Assembly: GCF_000003605.2 (NCBI RefSeq)
Contig: NW_003146774.1
Coordinates: 195,601 to 229,640, forward strand
Source of the DNA: Saccoglossus kowalevskii
Taxonomy: Eukaryota; Hemichordata; Enteropneusta; Harrimaniidae
DNA length: 34,040 nt
Direction of reading: 5' to 3'
The translations under genes were made by a program, and so were the position numbers. A model generated the notes under the pieces. That model made no database searches and had not been told where the DNA came from. It was given only the letters and a program-made list of their open reading frames with translations. Positions 1 through 12,040 of this stretch are shown one piece after another. Every line of letters begins with the position of its first letter. The first letter of the stretch is position 1.

Positions 1-1072
1 CTTTATTCATCCTGAAGTAATAAGTAAGAAATACAATATTTGGTATGATACTATTCTATGTCACAGAAAATAGATGAAAGGGGCTTCAGAAAATAGCTAT
101 AGGTAGTCTAGTCTAGTCTGAGCTCAGCCTTTGTAAACAAAACTAAGTATGTGAGGGACTTGTATTATTTTAGGTAGTAAGTGAATAAATGAATGAAGGA
201 ATGAATGAAAAAAATAATTAATTAAATAAATAATGGATAAATAATTATTTTCATCCAATAAATGTAATTTTAAAAGTTTTCTAAATTTCGATACATTTGG
301 TATTGATCATATGTGGAGGGGGATACTGTTCCAGATTTTTGCTCCAGTAAAATAAGTAGCAAACTGTTAAATTATTAAGTCTGCGTATTGCTCCAGGATA
401 CATATGTCTCCTTTGGAACATACAAATGCATGTAGTGGCGAGAATAACCATGGCAACGCCTTGCGTGATACTCAAACACGATATTCTTTAGCCCCAATAC
501 ACTCCAAATTGTGTCAATCCGACCTATGCAATTCTTTTTATTGACTATCAGATATCCTATTAATCGTCCTTGACTGAAATCCTTATGAAAACACAATTAT
601 TTTGACACATTTGATTGCCACTTAGCCCTGTGTTTTTATGGGTGGTTTTCACATTGACGTCATCGAAACAAAACATCCCGAGCGGACGTGGCATGGCAGC
701 TAATTTAAATTTTTAAAATCTCTACCTTCAAATACCAAATGATAAATTGCACAGTGAGTTTTTATTTCGATGTGAATTATTAGTATGCTAATAAAAAATA
801 TTTGGAAATCGATTGAATCTGGAGTAAATGTATGTCATTTATTTCCCGGGTGCAAACTATTATCGAACATGTGGTCTTCTAGCGACATATACCGCACACT
901 TATGTAGAGTCAGTAATCCAATACGGGATCACTTAAACCAGTACTTAATTTTATTCTAAAACAAACCTTCATTGATTGTTATGATATACTTTAACAATAG
1001 TATTACGGTATAAAACAGATTTCCCTGCAATAAAATGTTATTCATTGTTTATCGTTATAAATATCTTCGCAG
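1..1072. other. Upstream flank or intron, no gene recognised
   Basis: No exon with convincing coding character was found here. AT-rich simple sequence built on GAAT/AAAT words lies at about 181-247. The next gene's first visible exon starts with a split codon after a splice acceptor, so its start codon and earlier exons must lie here unrecognised or before the window. Confidence 0.5.
655..662. promoter_or_regulatory. Perfect CRE palindrome (TGACGTCA)
   Basis: The 8-bp CREB/ATF site TGACGTCA lies about 410 bp before the first visible exon of the vWA-E2-U-box gene. It is a perfect match, but such an 8-mer is expected about once in 65 kb by chance and no TATA or initiator context was identified, so promoter function is only a suggestion. 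Confidence 0.25.
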
Positions 1073-4000
1073 ATTGTGATCAGATTGCAGGCATTATTTT
1101 AGACCCACAGACATGTGTTCTAACCTCTGATGCTAAAGTAGAACGACTTCTTCTGTGTTATCCATCTTCAAAAAGTTGTTACGTGTGGCAGATAGTCCGG
1201 AATTACAAACCAGTGTAAGTTTTTGCTGCCACTTTTTGAAATAACATAAAAATAAGACAATACACAGCAATACATTTGGTTTTATATTATTCAGCTAGAA
1301 ATGACTATTGAATCATTCCACGAAACACATAAAAGTTCAAAGATACATGATCGGTCGCAATATTTGGCGTCATAGAATTTAACGTTGACTGCATCCCCAT
1401 GTGCAATGTGTGTGGAAACGCGTCAAACACTTCTACTACTTTGGCCACCACATTATGAACCGAATATCACATCAAACTTTGATTGTCCAGCATTTGCTAT
1501 ACGTTATTTCTTTTGTGAAACAATATAACTATTATATGCACAGGTGTAATGAAATTACGGCCCAGTCGTTAGAGGACCCAGAAACAAGAATATCAGAATA
1601 TGAGTTTTTGATGATATATCCACCATTACGACTGAAAGACACTGATGTATTGACTCCATGTCTAACACTGAATCAGGATGGTATGTTAGCAATCTATTTC
1701 TAGAACCTTTGTTACGTTTTTTTCTCTAATTAACTCGTCCAACACGAGATTTGAACCAATGACCATAGCCGTACACATTGTCACTGCAATCAGACACTGA
1801 TCTCAGTATTCTACAGTCACCGACCCTCACAACTTACAGTGTTGAAATGAATATGTAACCCAAATTTATGTTACACACCAGGACATACATATAAAGACAG
1901 ATATTCATGGTCAGTGTGACCTACTCAGTTTTCCCTCAGGAAAAAGTACATGTTCACCAGCAGAGATCCAAAGAAGTCGGCTCTAAACAATGTCTTAATG
2001 AATGTGTCCCCGGTGACCAGATGATCATGCTTATGCCGAATGTACAATGTCACCTACGACAATAACAATTATATCCATTGCATCTGACTCCTCATTTTCA
2101 GGTCTTTTAGTACCATATACCGCAACATGTAAAGCAGCTGGACCAACTCAAGTCATAATCTACAATCCAATAGAGAAGAAGGAAGAAAAGTGTTATCCCG
2201 ATCATGTAACTCACATGTACGTGTCAAAGTGTTATTCTTCATTGCTGCATGAATGTAATGAGAATGAAATAGATACATTACAATGACAGGCTCAGCAAAT
2301 TCCTAATGTACCGTGTCTCATAATATTATTCTCTATACAATAGGCTGAAGGACTACACTTTCACACAAACTAACTGTTCTTTGGTAAAATCCGATAGTTG
2401 ATGTTTTAGCAGAGAGCCATCTGAAGCTATTGTCGTAAGTATTCTATGTAATTTGCTTTGAGTAATAAAGCATTGTCAAATTAGTGGACACGAATTCATT
2501 TTTTAGGTAACAATTCCGGGTTGGCTGAAACACAAATTAGGTTCATATTCCCAATATATTCATTCTAGGTACTGTTTGACATTAGCGGTTCCATGTCATC
2601 AACATGTTGGAAGTAAGTTATTATTATTATTATTCTTTACCTATAAAGTACCATTTTGAAGTTGTTAGGCATCTTCGCCAGCCAAAGTTTATTTATTCAG
2701 TTAATTTATCGCCCCACTGTTATACCTTGGCAGAATTCCAGCTGTTAACCTGTATTCACTGTCAAATCAAACACAACGAAGCATGCTCCATGTTAAATTG
2801 AACATGAAGGCAATCGTTGTGACGCGTTTGTATGGGAAATCGAATGCGACGTCGTGCGTTTTTGGTCATACATACATATATAGAACGCCTCCGTCTAGCG
2901 TCAACTAGGTGCAATAGGTTATCTAATAATTTCAAAATTATTTAATCTATGCAAAACTGATTTTCCAAAATTAAAATAATAGTCAGTACAGCTGTGTACG
3001 TGTCTTAGAAGTTGTAGATGCACCCACGGTAGAAGGTGGTGCAGGTCAATGCGTTCTCTTAACAAAACAATTACGTAAGTAAGTGACAAGTATATTAGTC
3101 ACCATAATTGGTGAACAAAACTTGTTTCTCAAAAGATGTCTCAATCCTGGCTATGTTTACAGTAGTCAACATTTTATTTTACTTTTCTATTTATTATAGT
3201 CGTCAGATGTCGAAACTTGATGCGATCAAAAATTTATTTCATGCTTTTGCGGATAGAAGTATGGCATATAATTTCAGACATGTTATTGGTCTGACAACGT
3301 TTAACTGCACACCACATGTTGAAGATAAATGCACTGAAGCTTTCGAGAGTGTTAAGGTACGTGCCTGTTTAACTTATTGAACTTGTGGTGTTTCAATTAT
3401 AATATGTTGGATATATGATGAAATAGTTTTTGCGTATTTGTTGACCGACTTATTTAGTTGATTACTAGCGAATTGCTGTGTTATGTCTGTCATCGTTTAG
3501 GCGAGGTCCTGGACGGAACTCGACTCAGTGATTTGGAACTAATTACGAAATAACCGTCGTTATTCGGACTACTATTTCTGACAGTTAGTTTTCGCAATTA
3601 TTAATGTAGTGAACGATTAATCAAAAGATATGACGTATTCAGTACTTAGTTTGATTGGCTGTATGATTGAAGGTTACGCCCTAGAGTCTTTTTACTGCTT
3701 TGTAATTGGTTAGAGTTTTGAAAATGAATAAAGTTGTTTTTAGTTGGTCTTGGCGAGAACACCACGACAGACGCAGTCCAGTCCTGGAGAGTCTTGGGGG
3801 CGAGTCTTGACGCAACCTAGAGAGAGTCTTGGGTCAGCCTTGCGATAGTCTTGGGGACTTTTCCCCAGGGCGCTGTGTCTTATAGATCGATTAAGACGAA
3901 AGTTGAAACGTATTTTGTTGTGTGTGTCTTATTAGACTGAAGCTTAAAGTGACTTTCCCGATCCCGTACCTCAAGGGGACGCGATAGAGAGACGAGATTC

Positions 4001-7000
4001 CCCCCTGACACGTGTGGGGAACACAGAGAGAGGATTTCCCCCTGACAGATAAACAATATAAATACCGCCATCTAAATGCCTTACATCTTGCTATTATTGG
4101 GTAAAGAGCGACTATTCAATTTTGTGATCATTGTCGTAGTCAGACACAACCTTGCTTTATATAGTAAATAGTGGGGACACTGACTGTCATAAATAACAGA
4201 CAATGTCTTCAGATAGAAAAAAAACAACAGTTTTTAGTTACTCAGTGAGATTTCAATGCGATAATATTTTCCATTATATTGCATGTACATTCCTCGGCAC
4301 ATAACATTACAAATTCAAAATTATACCATGTTATATTCAATTTATTTGCTTAGGCAAAAGTACAAAGGCTTTACAGTGACGGTGGGACAGCAATGTACGA
4401 CGCTAAATTTAATGCGTTATCACAATTGAGAGAAATTGGTGTAAAGTATCTGGCATGCAAAAAGTGAGTATTTGTAAACTATTACATACCTAGCTTTCAT
4501 TACTTTATTAATTTCATTAACACATATTGTTTTATTGTAGTTACAAATCAGTGAAATGTATCTTCTTGTGGACGTTTTATGCCGACCACCTCGAAGTTGA
4601 TGCATCTACATTTAAATGTAACTAAAGTATAGAAATAACTAATTCATAGATTAAGTGTAAATAAATTGAATCTGTTGTTGGTTACGGTGTTCATCAAGTA
4701 ATGATATGCTCACATTCAATGTATTACCTGTCAACTTAATTAATGTTATGTTAAAGGAGGATTCTGTGTTTAACTGATGGGGACGACGGATCGCGACATC
4801 ACAATATCCTTGATACGACAATCGCATTACAGGTAAAAAACATTTTTTATGAAGCATGCACACATGCACGTGTACACTTAAATGCATGATCAATTAGCAC
4901 TTTCTATCATTTTCACTCACGCCATATATAAACAAAAGACTGATATAACGGCTTTCCGCATTATGTAATTATAATAAAGAAGTTATTAATGACCGTTTAG
5001 ACAACCTTCAATATATTCAAATTCTCGCTCTTCTCAAACAAGGGAGTATAAAATATAGAGTTTTTAAATTAAGCCAATTCAAAGTAATGTAGAAACATAA
5101 TCTGCCTAATAATAAAATAAATCTTATATAATCTTATGCCATATTTGTGAATATTTGGCGATTCTTCTATCTTGTTGACAGGCATCAGATATATGTCTTG
5201 ACTCAGTCTTGGTTGGCAGCAATAACAGAAGATTGCAGTGTCTATCTAGCATTACAGGTGAGCTTATATTTTGTATGTGTCAATTAGGAATAGTATTTAT
5301 CGTGAATGGCATAAGTGTTAATTGCAGACAATTTCTTTCTATTCGAATTTTTTATGTAATTTTACAGTAAATATCAATCTTTCTGAGCTCTGACACAAAC
5401 GTTACTAACATTTATTGGCTTATCAATTTCCAGGTGGATGTTGTTTTTTCCCCGAATCTGAAAAAGAAGGATTACAACTTTTTGAAATGGAAACTGTGTT
5501 GTCTCTTGGAGCTAGAAAAGATGTAAAGAAAACGTATAGCGTACGAACACAGGTATTGTATAATATTGTGACATGAAGTGTAATATTTGTTGTTAGAGGA
5601 ACTCCATGTTTTGTGGTTTGTCTAACTTAACTACGACCATTACATAATAATTCCAACCACAGCCCATGTCATGTCGCACACGCTAGCATTCACATGTTTT
5701 ACATTTACAATGACTAATTCTCGTTACCATGTCATACCAAAGCGCGACATATTATCGCATGTCATGTTTGAGCATTTAACAAATCTACAGCACTCTCTCA
5801 GGAAAAAACACACAACTCAAAATGTGTTTGACAAAATCAAAGATTTGTCAAATGACCTGAGCAAGCGGTGGCACCTTTCAATAAATTATTTTCGATATGC
5901 ACATGCTCATTGTTATACACAATATGATGCAACTCGTTTGATTAGCTTTTATTAAAAAAACTAGATAAAGAAGAAGACAACCTGTGCGAGTATTCAATAT
6001 TTATTTCCCCGAATGCTACAGTTTAGACTTTGTGGTTCTGTAGGTATGACGAAAACTTGTTGGTAACCATGTGACATTTTCTTTAAAATCCGACCAGGTC
6101 TTGCAAGTGTATGAATCGATGAATAAATCGTAAAGTTATATAAAAAAATCTTAAAAGTGTGCAGCTGCACGTCACATTGATTGGCAGCCGAATCACGTGA
6201 CCAAAAACCCATTTTCTTGCTCCAGTACATGTTATCTGCCGCTGCCATAGAAATAGCAGCATTTCGTTCAACGGCTTTCTAAAACCAGCTCACGTGACAC
6301 AAAAGGGCTCCATGACCATACAAATGTGTGTAAGGCTTGCAAACCTAGAAATCAGAAAGACAACAATAGTGTTTGGGGTTTCTAAATATAAGAATGATAA
6401 TAAAAAGTCCGTTGAGCCTTCATATGCCTGATCGCCAATAAGAAGTACAATACCGATAGGATGCGTTTCACGCTGTACACATGAATAAATTTACATCACA
6501 ATTCCATAAGCTCAACATAGTATAACTCCATTTCTATGCCGAATTAATTCAAGTTATTGATTTTTTCCAGTATGATATAGATAATTTTGTGAAATACGCA
6601 CATCCTCCTTATGATAAACAACCAGCTTACTGTGTACCAGATGGTATTAGTAAACCGGTATCAACACCTCATATGTAAGTGAAAGTGTTTGTATTGTGTA
6701 TACTAGTATGCATTATGTACTGCATTCAACCGTTGTTCTTGCATGATTTCAATATTTCCCTGCTGTAGTACATATACCTTCTTTTGTCCAAGGGTTTTGT
6801 AGAGAATAACCAGCCGTAAAGTTCAAAATATTTAAAGCAGATATGAGCTTGTGGTTAAATATGAATATACAGATTATCTAAAATGCATCACTGACACTTG
6901 TCTGTTGTAGACTTAATTTTTTTTTTACAGAAACAATTTGATTATAACATATTAGGATAATATGTAGCAGTAACATGTGCTCACTTTGAGGGGTCATACT

Positions 7001-10000
7001 TCATTACGAGCTGGTTAAACTCTCACACATACAATTAACTTGAAGCCATCAAATGAAATAAAAAATCATTATATTCAATTCAATTAATTAAACTTTATAT
7101 ATATTAAGTTTTATTATATTAAATAAAATAACAACATATACATATTGGGTTCATTGCCATGTTTATTTGGGGGTATCTCACACTAACCTTGTACGAACTC
7201 ATGTATCCGTATTATGTGCACTTGTAATCCGTTGGGTATATTTCGTGCATGTTTAATTTTGATGGCTGGTATTTTTGACTCCCACGTGAGAAATACACAA
7301 TGGGTGTTTTTGTATATGTGTGTGTATGCGTATGTATGACGTCTTTTCCACTTATATCCTAAGAACCACAGGTACGATTTCAATAAAACTTGGTACATAG
7401 ATGCTATAGTTAATGCACAGACCAAATTAGTTTTAATTATCTAATTTGTATAATGCTTAGTTAATTTTTGGCTTTTCTACTGGTATCATTTCAATGAAAC
7501 TTACTGCATATATGCTCTGGGACCATGCACAGACCTGATTAGTTTTACGTTGAAATATGCCTTTATTAATAACCTAATTTGCATATTTTTTTATAATATC
7601 TCGATAAGTATTAATCGTTTTGGTTTTGCTCCAAGACCATGGGACGACCTAATTAGTTTTGGGTTTAAATACATCCATAATAATTTTCTAGTTTGAATAA
7701 TAATTTAAATTTAGGCCACCATTTTCTTTAAAAATTAATAATCACTTTGTGATGAAACTATGCGCAGACAAGGATAGGTTTTTGGTTGAATTTCTGATAT
7801 CTCAATTTTTTTTATTTAAATTGAACTTGGGATAAGGCTATTCTAAACTATATCAGTCTGCGAACCACATATGTATAAATAAACTTTGTGAATATTGTAT
7901 TTGTAAATATTGTGTGTCACCTTACTTTCATGTTGTGCATTTCGAATAGTAGACTAATATTAGTCGCCAAGCTTTTTTTGGAAAGGCTAATCTTAAATTT
8001 TGAATTAATTTTAAATGTGTCTCTCAGCACACGGGAGTTCTTTCTAAGCTTCAATTGATTAATTCTGCTGGAAGTAGAATATTTAATCCACAATACAAGT
8101 CACCGACTTGCTAAATATAGATGTAGTAGTGCATTGATATGGTTTATTCCACTGTTGAGGTCAGTTTTTGGAAGTTTAGTTAATATATATAATATCTTTT
8201 ACCTTTTTTTTTGCTGAAGGTACTCCTATATATATGTCTGGCGCCTTCTGTATTGTAGGCAACGTTTTCGTTGATCATCTGTTTTCATTTCAATACTCTA
8301 ACAATGACAGGGTGGACAGTGTGATGTCCTCAATAATTGCTGCTATATGTCCACGTTGATTTGTTTTTGGACCTATTACAGTTCTATAATTCTACGAAAT
8401 TATGGCTCCGTTATCGCTCCGAAAATAGTTCCGTAATCAAATTTGAATTATTATTTTGATGGGTGACTGGTATTTTTTTACTTGATGTACTTATTATTAA
8501 TCTTAGATATCTGCTTTCATTGACGATTGTGTGGTTTCACACCTGTAATTAAACTTGCACATGCTTTAAAAAGCACTGTGTGCCTTATTTTGTGACCAAA
8601 TATATATAGAGAAGTTACCAAACCAAAGCATTTTACAAAGCAAGTGTTGTAACTGAAAGTAACATGTTTTTTTTTCGGCCAGTGATTTTACTGGGTTCAC
8701 TCGTAGTATGGATATATTTTTTGAAATTCTCTCTCATATGGTAAAATTGACATCTTAAGCATCGTTCTAGTGAATCACCAGGAAAAAGTTTAGTAGTTTC
8801 AATTTTGGCATTAATTTCCTGAATTGTTGTTTATTCAGTTTGCTTATAGATTTTTGTCTGTACTGTACTGTACTTATCAAGCAAGTGGTAACAGTTTTGT
8901 TGCTGAGTTTCAAAAAAGTCACTGAATTTAACCTGGATTTCAGCTCGTACTGCATGACTGCCAAATATAACATGCTTGGTGTCAAAACATAGGACACAAT
9001 ATATACTATAAGTTTTGGAAATATTATCAAACCAATAATAAAATACGAGGTTACTTATTTAAAAATAAACACTAATGTACATTGTTGTGGTGACCCAGTT
9101 ATTAAGGTCAGTTACTTTTCTTGATAATTCTAGGATTCTGAACAAAGTCGGGGGTGACTTGCAACAAGGTGGACTTTCTACTGATAAAACAGTACGCAGA
9201 AAAAAAAGTATACTCCGGGAAATATCTGCTTATCAAAAACAGCCACATCCACTTGTGTACATTTTTCCATGTGACAATAAGTAAGTTATATTATTACTAG
9301 TATATTATATAATACTTTGATTATTATGATATTGTACATTGGAACACATACACATGTTGATACGATTATTTATAACAGTCAATAATTCCTTTTCTCCAGC
9401 ATCGCTCTTTGGCGTATACTACTTGTTGGACCATTGGATACTCCATATGAAGGCGGTGTATTCTCACTATATGCTGAATTCCCAGAAAACTATCCATTGG
9501 CTGCTCCAAAAGTGCGATTTGTTACTCCAGTATCCTTTTATCATATATTCGAAACTTTGTTTTTTTATTTGAAAAAAATAAATAGTTTACAAAAACATCT
9601 GTATTGACTATTGCATTGTCAAATAATTATTCACTACACTATGTTCACCATTGAAATATCTCAATAATAATAAACGCAATACGTTAGTTCCTCAATATCC
9701 AAGATATACCATTGTAACATTAATGCTGCTGGTCGTATATGCCATAGTATATTTGATAGAGACTATACATCTCGCACACCATTCAGTAAAATTATGTTAT
9801 GCGTCTTTGGATTGCTGATCACCCCGGAACCTGATGATCCCTTGGATAGGTAATTAACAATACATATATAGCATATAATTATAGTATACTATCTTTAAAA
9901 TATATTTAATTTGAAATTTGCTATTATGTAGATATTACAATTTTTTTTGGCTTTTGTTAAATAAAATAGATTATGTTCAGTCCCACTTATAGTAAATTAT

Positions 10001-10785
10001 TACAAATATTATCAATAGTATAGCGACTTGAAATATTACAAATATTCAATAAAAGCTATGTGACATATTTGAATAACTATTTCACATTTTCAGTATCATG
10101 GCTGAAGAGTATATCACGAATCATGACGTATATAAACGCAAGGCAAGGGATCATACGCACAGACATGCAAGTAAATCGTTACAGGAACACAAACAGGTAA
10201 TGACGAAATATTTCTGACCAGACAAAATTGTTTTCACAAGTATCCTCATTTATTAGGCAAAAAATGATATACTTACTGTTTACCACACCTGCACGATAAG
10301 GTAGATATGCTTAGTTATGTTACGGCTACAAATATATATTGCAGTTCGAGGAATTAGTTGTAGTGTATCTTATAAATGATATATTTGAATACAAGTACAG
10401 TCATTTACAATTACACCAAGAGTTGTAGTTTATGATATTATGTTATTTACAGATTAGATTTATTTACGTTGTATTACAAAACTTATATACTAATGATTCA
10501 TTTACACAGGAATTGCTCGGCAATGCCCCTGCTGACTCCGAACCTCCACCACCAGAACTAATCTGTCCACTTACTGGGGAGCTGTTTGTCGACCCCGTGG
10601 GAACACCTAGTGGCAAAGTTTATGAGCGTCATGCACTGGAATCACGCCTTTCAAGAAAAAAGGAAGACCCATTGACTGGTGAACATCTGCAAAGAGGCCA
10701 ACTAAAAGAAAAGAATGACATAAAGAAACTTGTCACCGAGTTTCGTAACAGTCGAATTACGGCTGCTGCTTGGTGGCAACCATAA
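1073..10785 (+). CDS. vWA-like / UBC (E2) / U-box (E3) fusion protein, 5' end missing
   Basis: Spliced gene. Exons read as 1073-1214, 1544-1680, 2102-2216, 2344-2383, 2417-2434, 2507-2612, 3009-3078, 3200-3356, 4354-4463, 4757-4832, 5182-5257, 5434-5552, 6571-6674, 9134-9280, 9400-9529, 9704-9849, 10094-10196 and 10510-10785. All have GT/AG borders and their phases join without conflict into at least 689 codons. The first ~185 residues are unrecognised. A vWA-type domain follows (GLTTFN, GGTAMYDA, LTDGDDGS), then a linker, a UBC domain with GRIC catalytic Cys, and a U-box (ELICPLTGELFVDPV). By family knowledge the UBC domain carries ubiquitin as a thioester and the U-box recruits an E2, so the protein is inferred to be a combined E2/E3 ubiquitin enzyme, probably cytosolic or nuclear because no membrane segment is seen. 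Least certain are the 18-nt exon at 2417 and the start, which is not in view. Confidence 0.85.
3009..5552 (+). other. vWA-type domain exons of the fusion gene
   Basis: Six exons encode an alternating strand/helix fold typical of vWA domains. MSKLDAIKNLF fits the first helix, GLTTFN the following strand, GGTAMYDA the MIDAS threonine loop, and ILCLTDGDDGS the strand with the MIDAS aspartate loop. The DxSxS loop that should precede the first helix is not visible: the spliced reading there is CVLLTKQLRN. Metal binding is therefore probably lost or altered, unless a short exon was missed in the 3079-3199 intron. The usual role of such domains is protein binding. Confidence 0.75.
3439..4047 (+). 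repeat. LTR-like dispersed repeat, copy 1, inside an intron
   Basis: This ~609-bp block begins TGTTGACCGAC and ends CCCCCTGACA, giving TGT...ACA ends of the LTR type. It is closely similar to 22895-23543 in the same orientation. It has an AATAAA signal at about 3727 and a GT/CA-rich tail with repeated 'gagtcttgg' and 'ttcccccctga' words. It lies between exons 8 and 9 of the vWA-E2-U-box gene, on the sense strand. No target-site duplication or internal retrotransposon coding sequence is seen, so a solo LTR is the best guess and a non-LTR dispersed repeat remains possible. Confidence 0.65.
5671..5955 (+). other. Unassigned 94-codon open frame in an intron
   Basis: An open frame between exons 12 and 13 of the large gene, with a polar, helix-like middle (RKKHTTQNVFDKIKDL). 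It matches no family I recognise and has no clear splice sites placing it in the host gene. It may be chance or debris of a mobile element. Confidence 0.15.
7365..7700. repeat. Diverged tandem repeat, unit about 111-114 bp
   Basis: The phrase ggta(c/t)(g/c)atttcaat(a/g)aaactt recurs at 7371 and 7482, and gacc(a/t)(a/g)attagttt recurs at 7420, 7532 and 7646. This shows about three decayed copies inside the long intron 6675-9133. The rest of that intron is AT-rich with no exon recognised. Confidence 0.6.
9134..10196 (+). other. UBC (E2) domain exons of the fusion gene
   Basis: Four exons carry the E2 core. WRILLVGPLDTPYEGGVF and AEFPENYPLAAPKVRFVTP are classic UBC strands and loop. YHCNINAAGRICHSIF holds the catalytic cysteine, in the position where E2s normally have GRICL. 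TPFSKIMLCVFGLLITPEPDDPLD matches the region after the active site. The HPN motif is HCN, with Cys replacing the conserved Pro while the catalytic Asn is kept. The C-terminal helices follow (IMAEEYITNHDVYKRKARDH). Retention of Cys and Asn suggests an active enzyme. Confidence 0.9.
10510..10785 (+). other. C-terminal U-box domain exon
   Basis: The last exon encodes an acidic, proline-rich lead (ADSEPPPPE) and a U-box: ELICPLTGELFVDPVGTPSG, then YERHALESRL, then EDPLTGEHL, ending in a charged helix and WWQP. The pattern (I/L)CPLTGEL..DPV with a later DP(L)TG is diagnostic of U-box E3 ligases. It lies directly after the E2 domain in the same chain. Confidence 0.93.
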
Positions 10786-10790
10786 ATAAA
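10785..10790 (+). terminator. Poly(A) signal AATAAA overlapping the stop codon
   Basis: AATAAA starts on the last base of the TAA stop (10783-10785) of the U-box exon. If used, the 3' UTR would be only some tens of bases. Whether it is the used signal cannot be told from sequence. Confidence 0.45.
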
Positions 10791-12040
10791 GCTTAGTTTA
10801 TCAGTGCTTGTATTGATTGTAATAACTCATTAGATAATTGATATGGTGGGTGATTTTTCATTCTGGAACTCATCATATTTTGCAAAACATTATATTTGGA
10901 ACTTTTAAATGAATAATGTCTACACACACTTCTATTTGGTGGTTGGTGTTGTGTTACAACCATTAATGTTATTTAAACGTATACCATAGGATATATGATC
11001 TATTGCAAACAAAGTAATATAGTAAGATCTGGCAATATATTTTATTTACTTGTATTTGTAGTTGATGCTATATTGTAATTTATATTTTATTTTTGCTTAG
11101 TTCATTTATCAATGTCAACATATATGCATTATTAGACAACTTCGTCCCAAAAAACTATTTATTCATGATACATACTCTATCATACATTTTGCCCATTCAG
11201 ATAATGTCTTCTGTATTACATTTTTTCCATAAAATAATGTGTGATTTGTATTTATTGTTGATAGTTTTTACTGTAGACAATAGTTTATGCCATCAAAGAA
11301 TATTATTCAAAATACTTGGATGATCTATTCCCTTCCATTTCCCTTCTAATGCCTTGTTTTTGTAGTATATAAGTATACCAGGTCCGTCCTCAGTTTGATA
11401 AAATATAGGCAGGGGTGTTCACATTTGTGTTTCATATTCTAAAAGTTTAATTTCTGACGATGCTTATCTGACCAAATTTCTCGTAATGTAAAACCCTTAT
11501 GTCCTTTTTTCAGCAATGGACAGGCCAATTTTCCAATTACATCACACAAGGCTCCCGCCTTGTTGCGACACGTTGTTTTGAATGGCGCTTATATTCAAGT
11601 TTCTATTATCTATGATTTAAAAAATACTCAATATACAGAGTTAGATGTGTTCAATATTTTGATCATGTTTTTATAAAATGTAAGTCACATCTGGTACAAC
11701 TATCAATCATACGTTGTAAGTTACTGTTAAACAGCTTCCTTTCACAATTTGACTTAGTTTCCAAATTGTTAAGAATTGTTTGTGATTTTACAATGCATTA
11801 TGGAAAGGAGAGCCCGATGATGCAGCATGTTGAATAGACAGAAGAGTGATAGAGTGTGGTGTCATGTGACCTCGTAATATGCATACATGTATTGTTTGCA
11901 AGATATTATATACTACTATATCGTATACTACCAAGTGTACAATGGTAATGATGGGTGTTAAGTGGGCATGTCTCTAACAAACATAACTACACCGATAATA
12001 CAATTTTATGGTTGTTCCTACACCTTTTAGCTATCTGAAA
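10791..12040. other. Intergenic AT-rich DNA, nothing recognised
   Basis: Only short AT-driven open frames are present on either strand (for example 11093-11323, rich in F, I, L and Y). No splice-bounded coding segments or repeats stood out. Confidence 0.6.

Noticed and set aside
3842-3880. CTCF-like 'ccccagggcgctg' in the LTR-like repeats
   Set aside because: Two core bases are missing relative to the CTCF consensus; it fits only partially.
3880-4071. Minus-strand frame reading SLCSPHVSGGNLVSLSRPLEVRDRE
   Set aside because: Lies in the LTR-like repeat; the same peptide recurs at 23414-23635 from the second copy, so it reflects repeat sequence.
9339-9572. Plus-strand frame starting MEHIHMLIRLFI
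   Set aside because: Out-of-frame reading over the UBC exon 9400-9529; the true frame there gives WRILLVGPLDTPYEGG.
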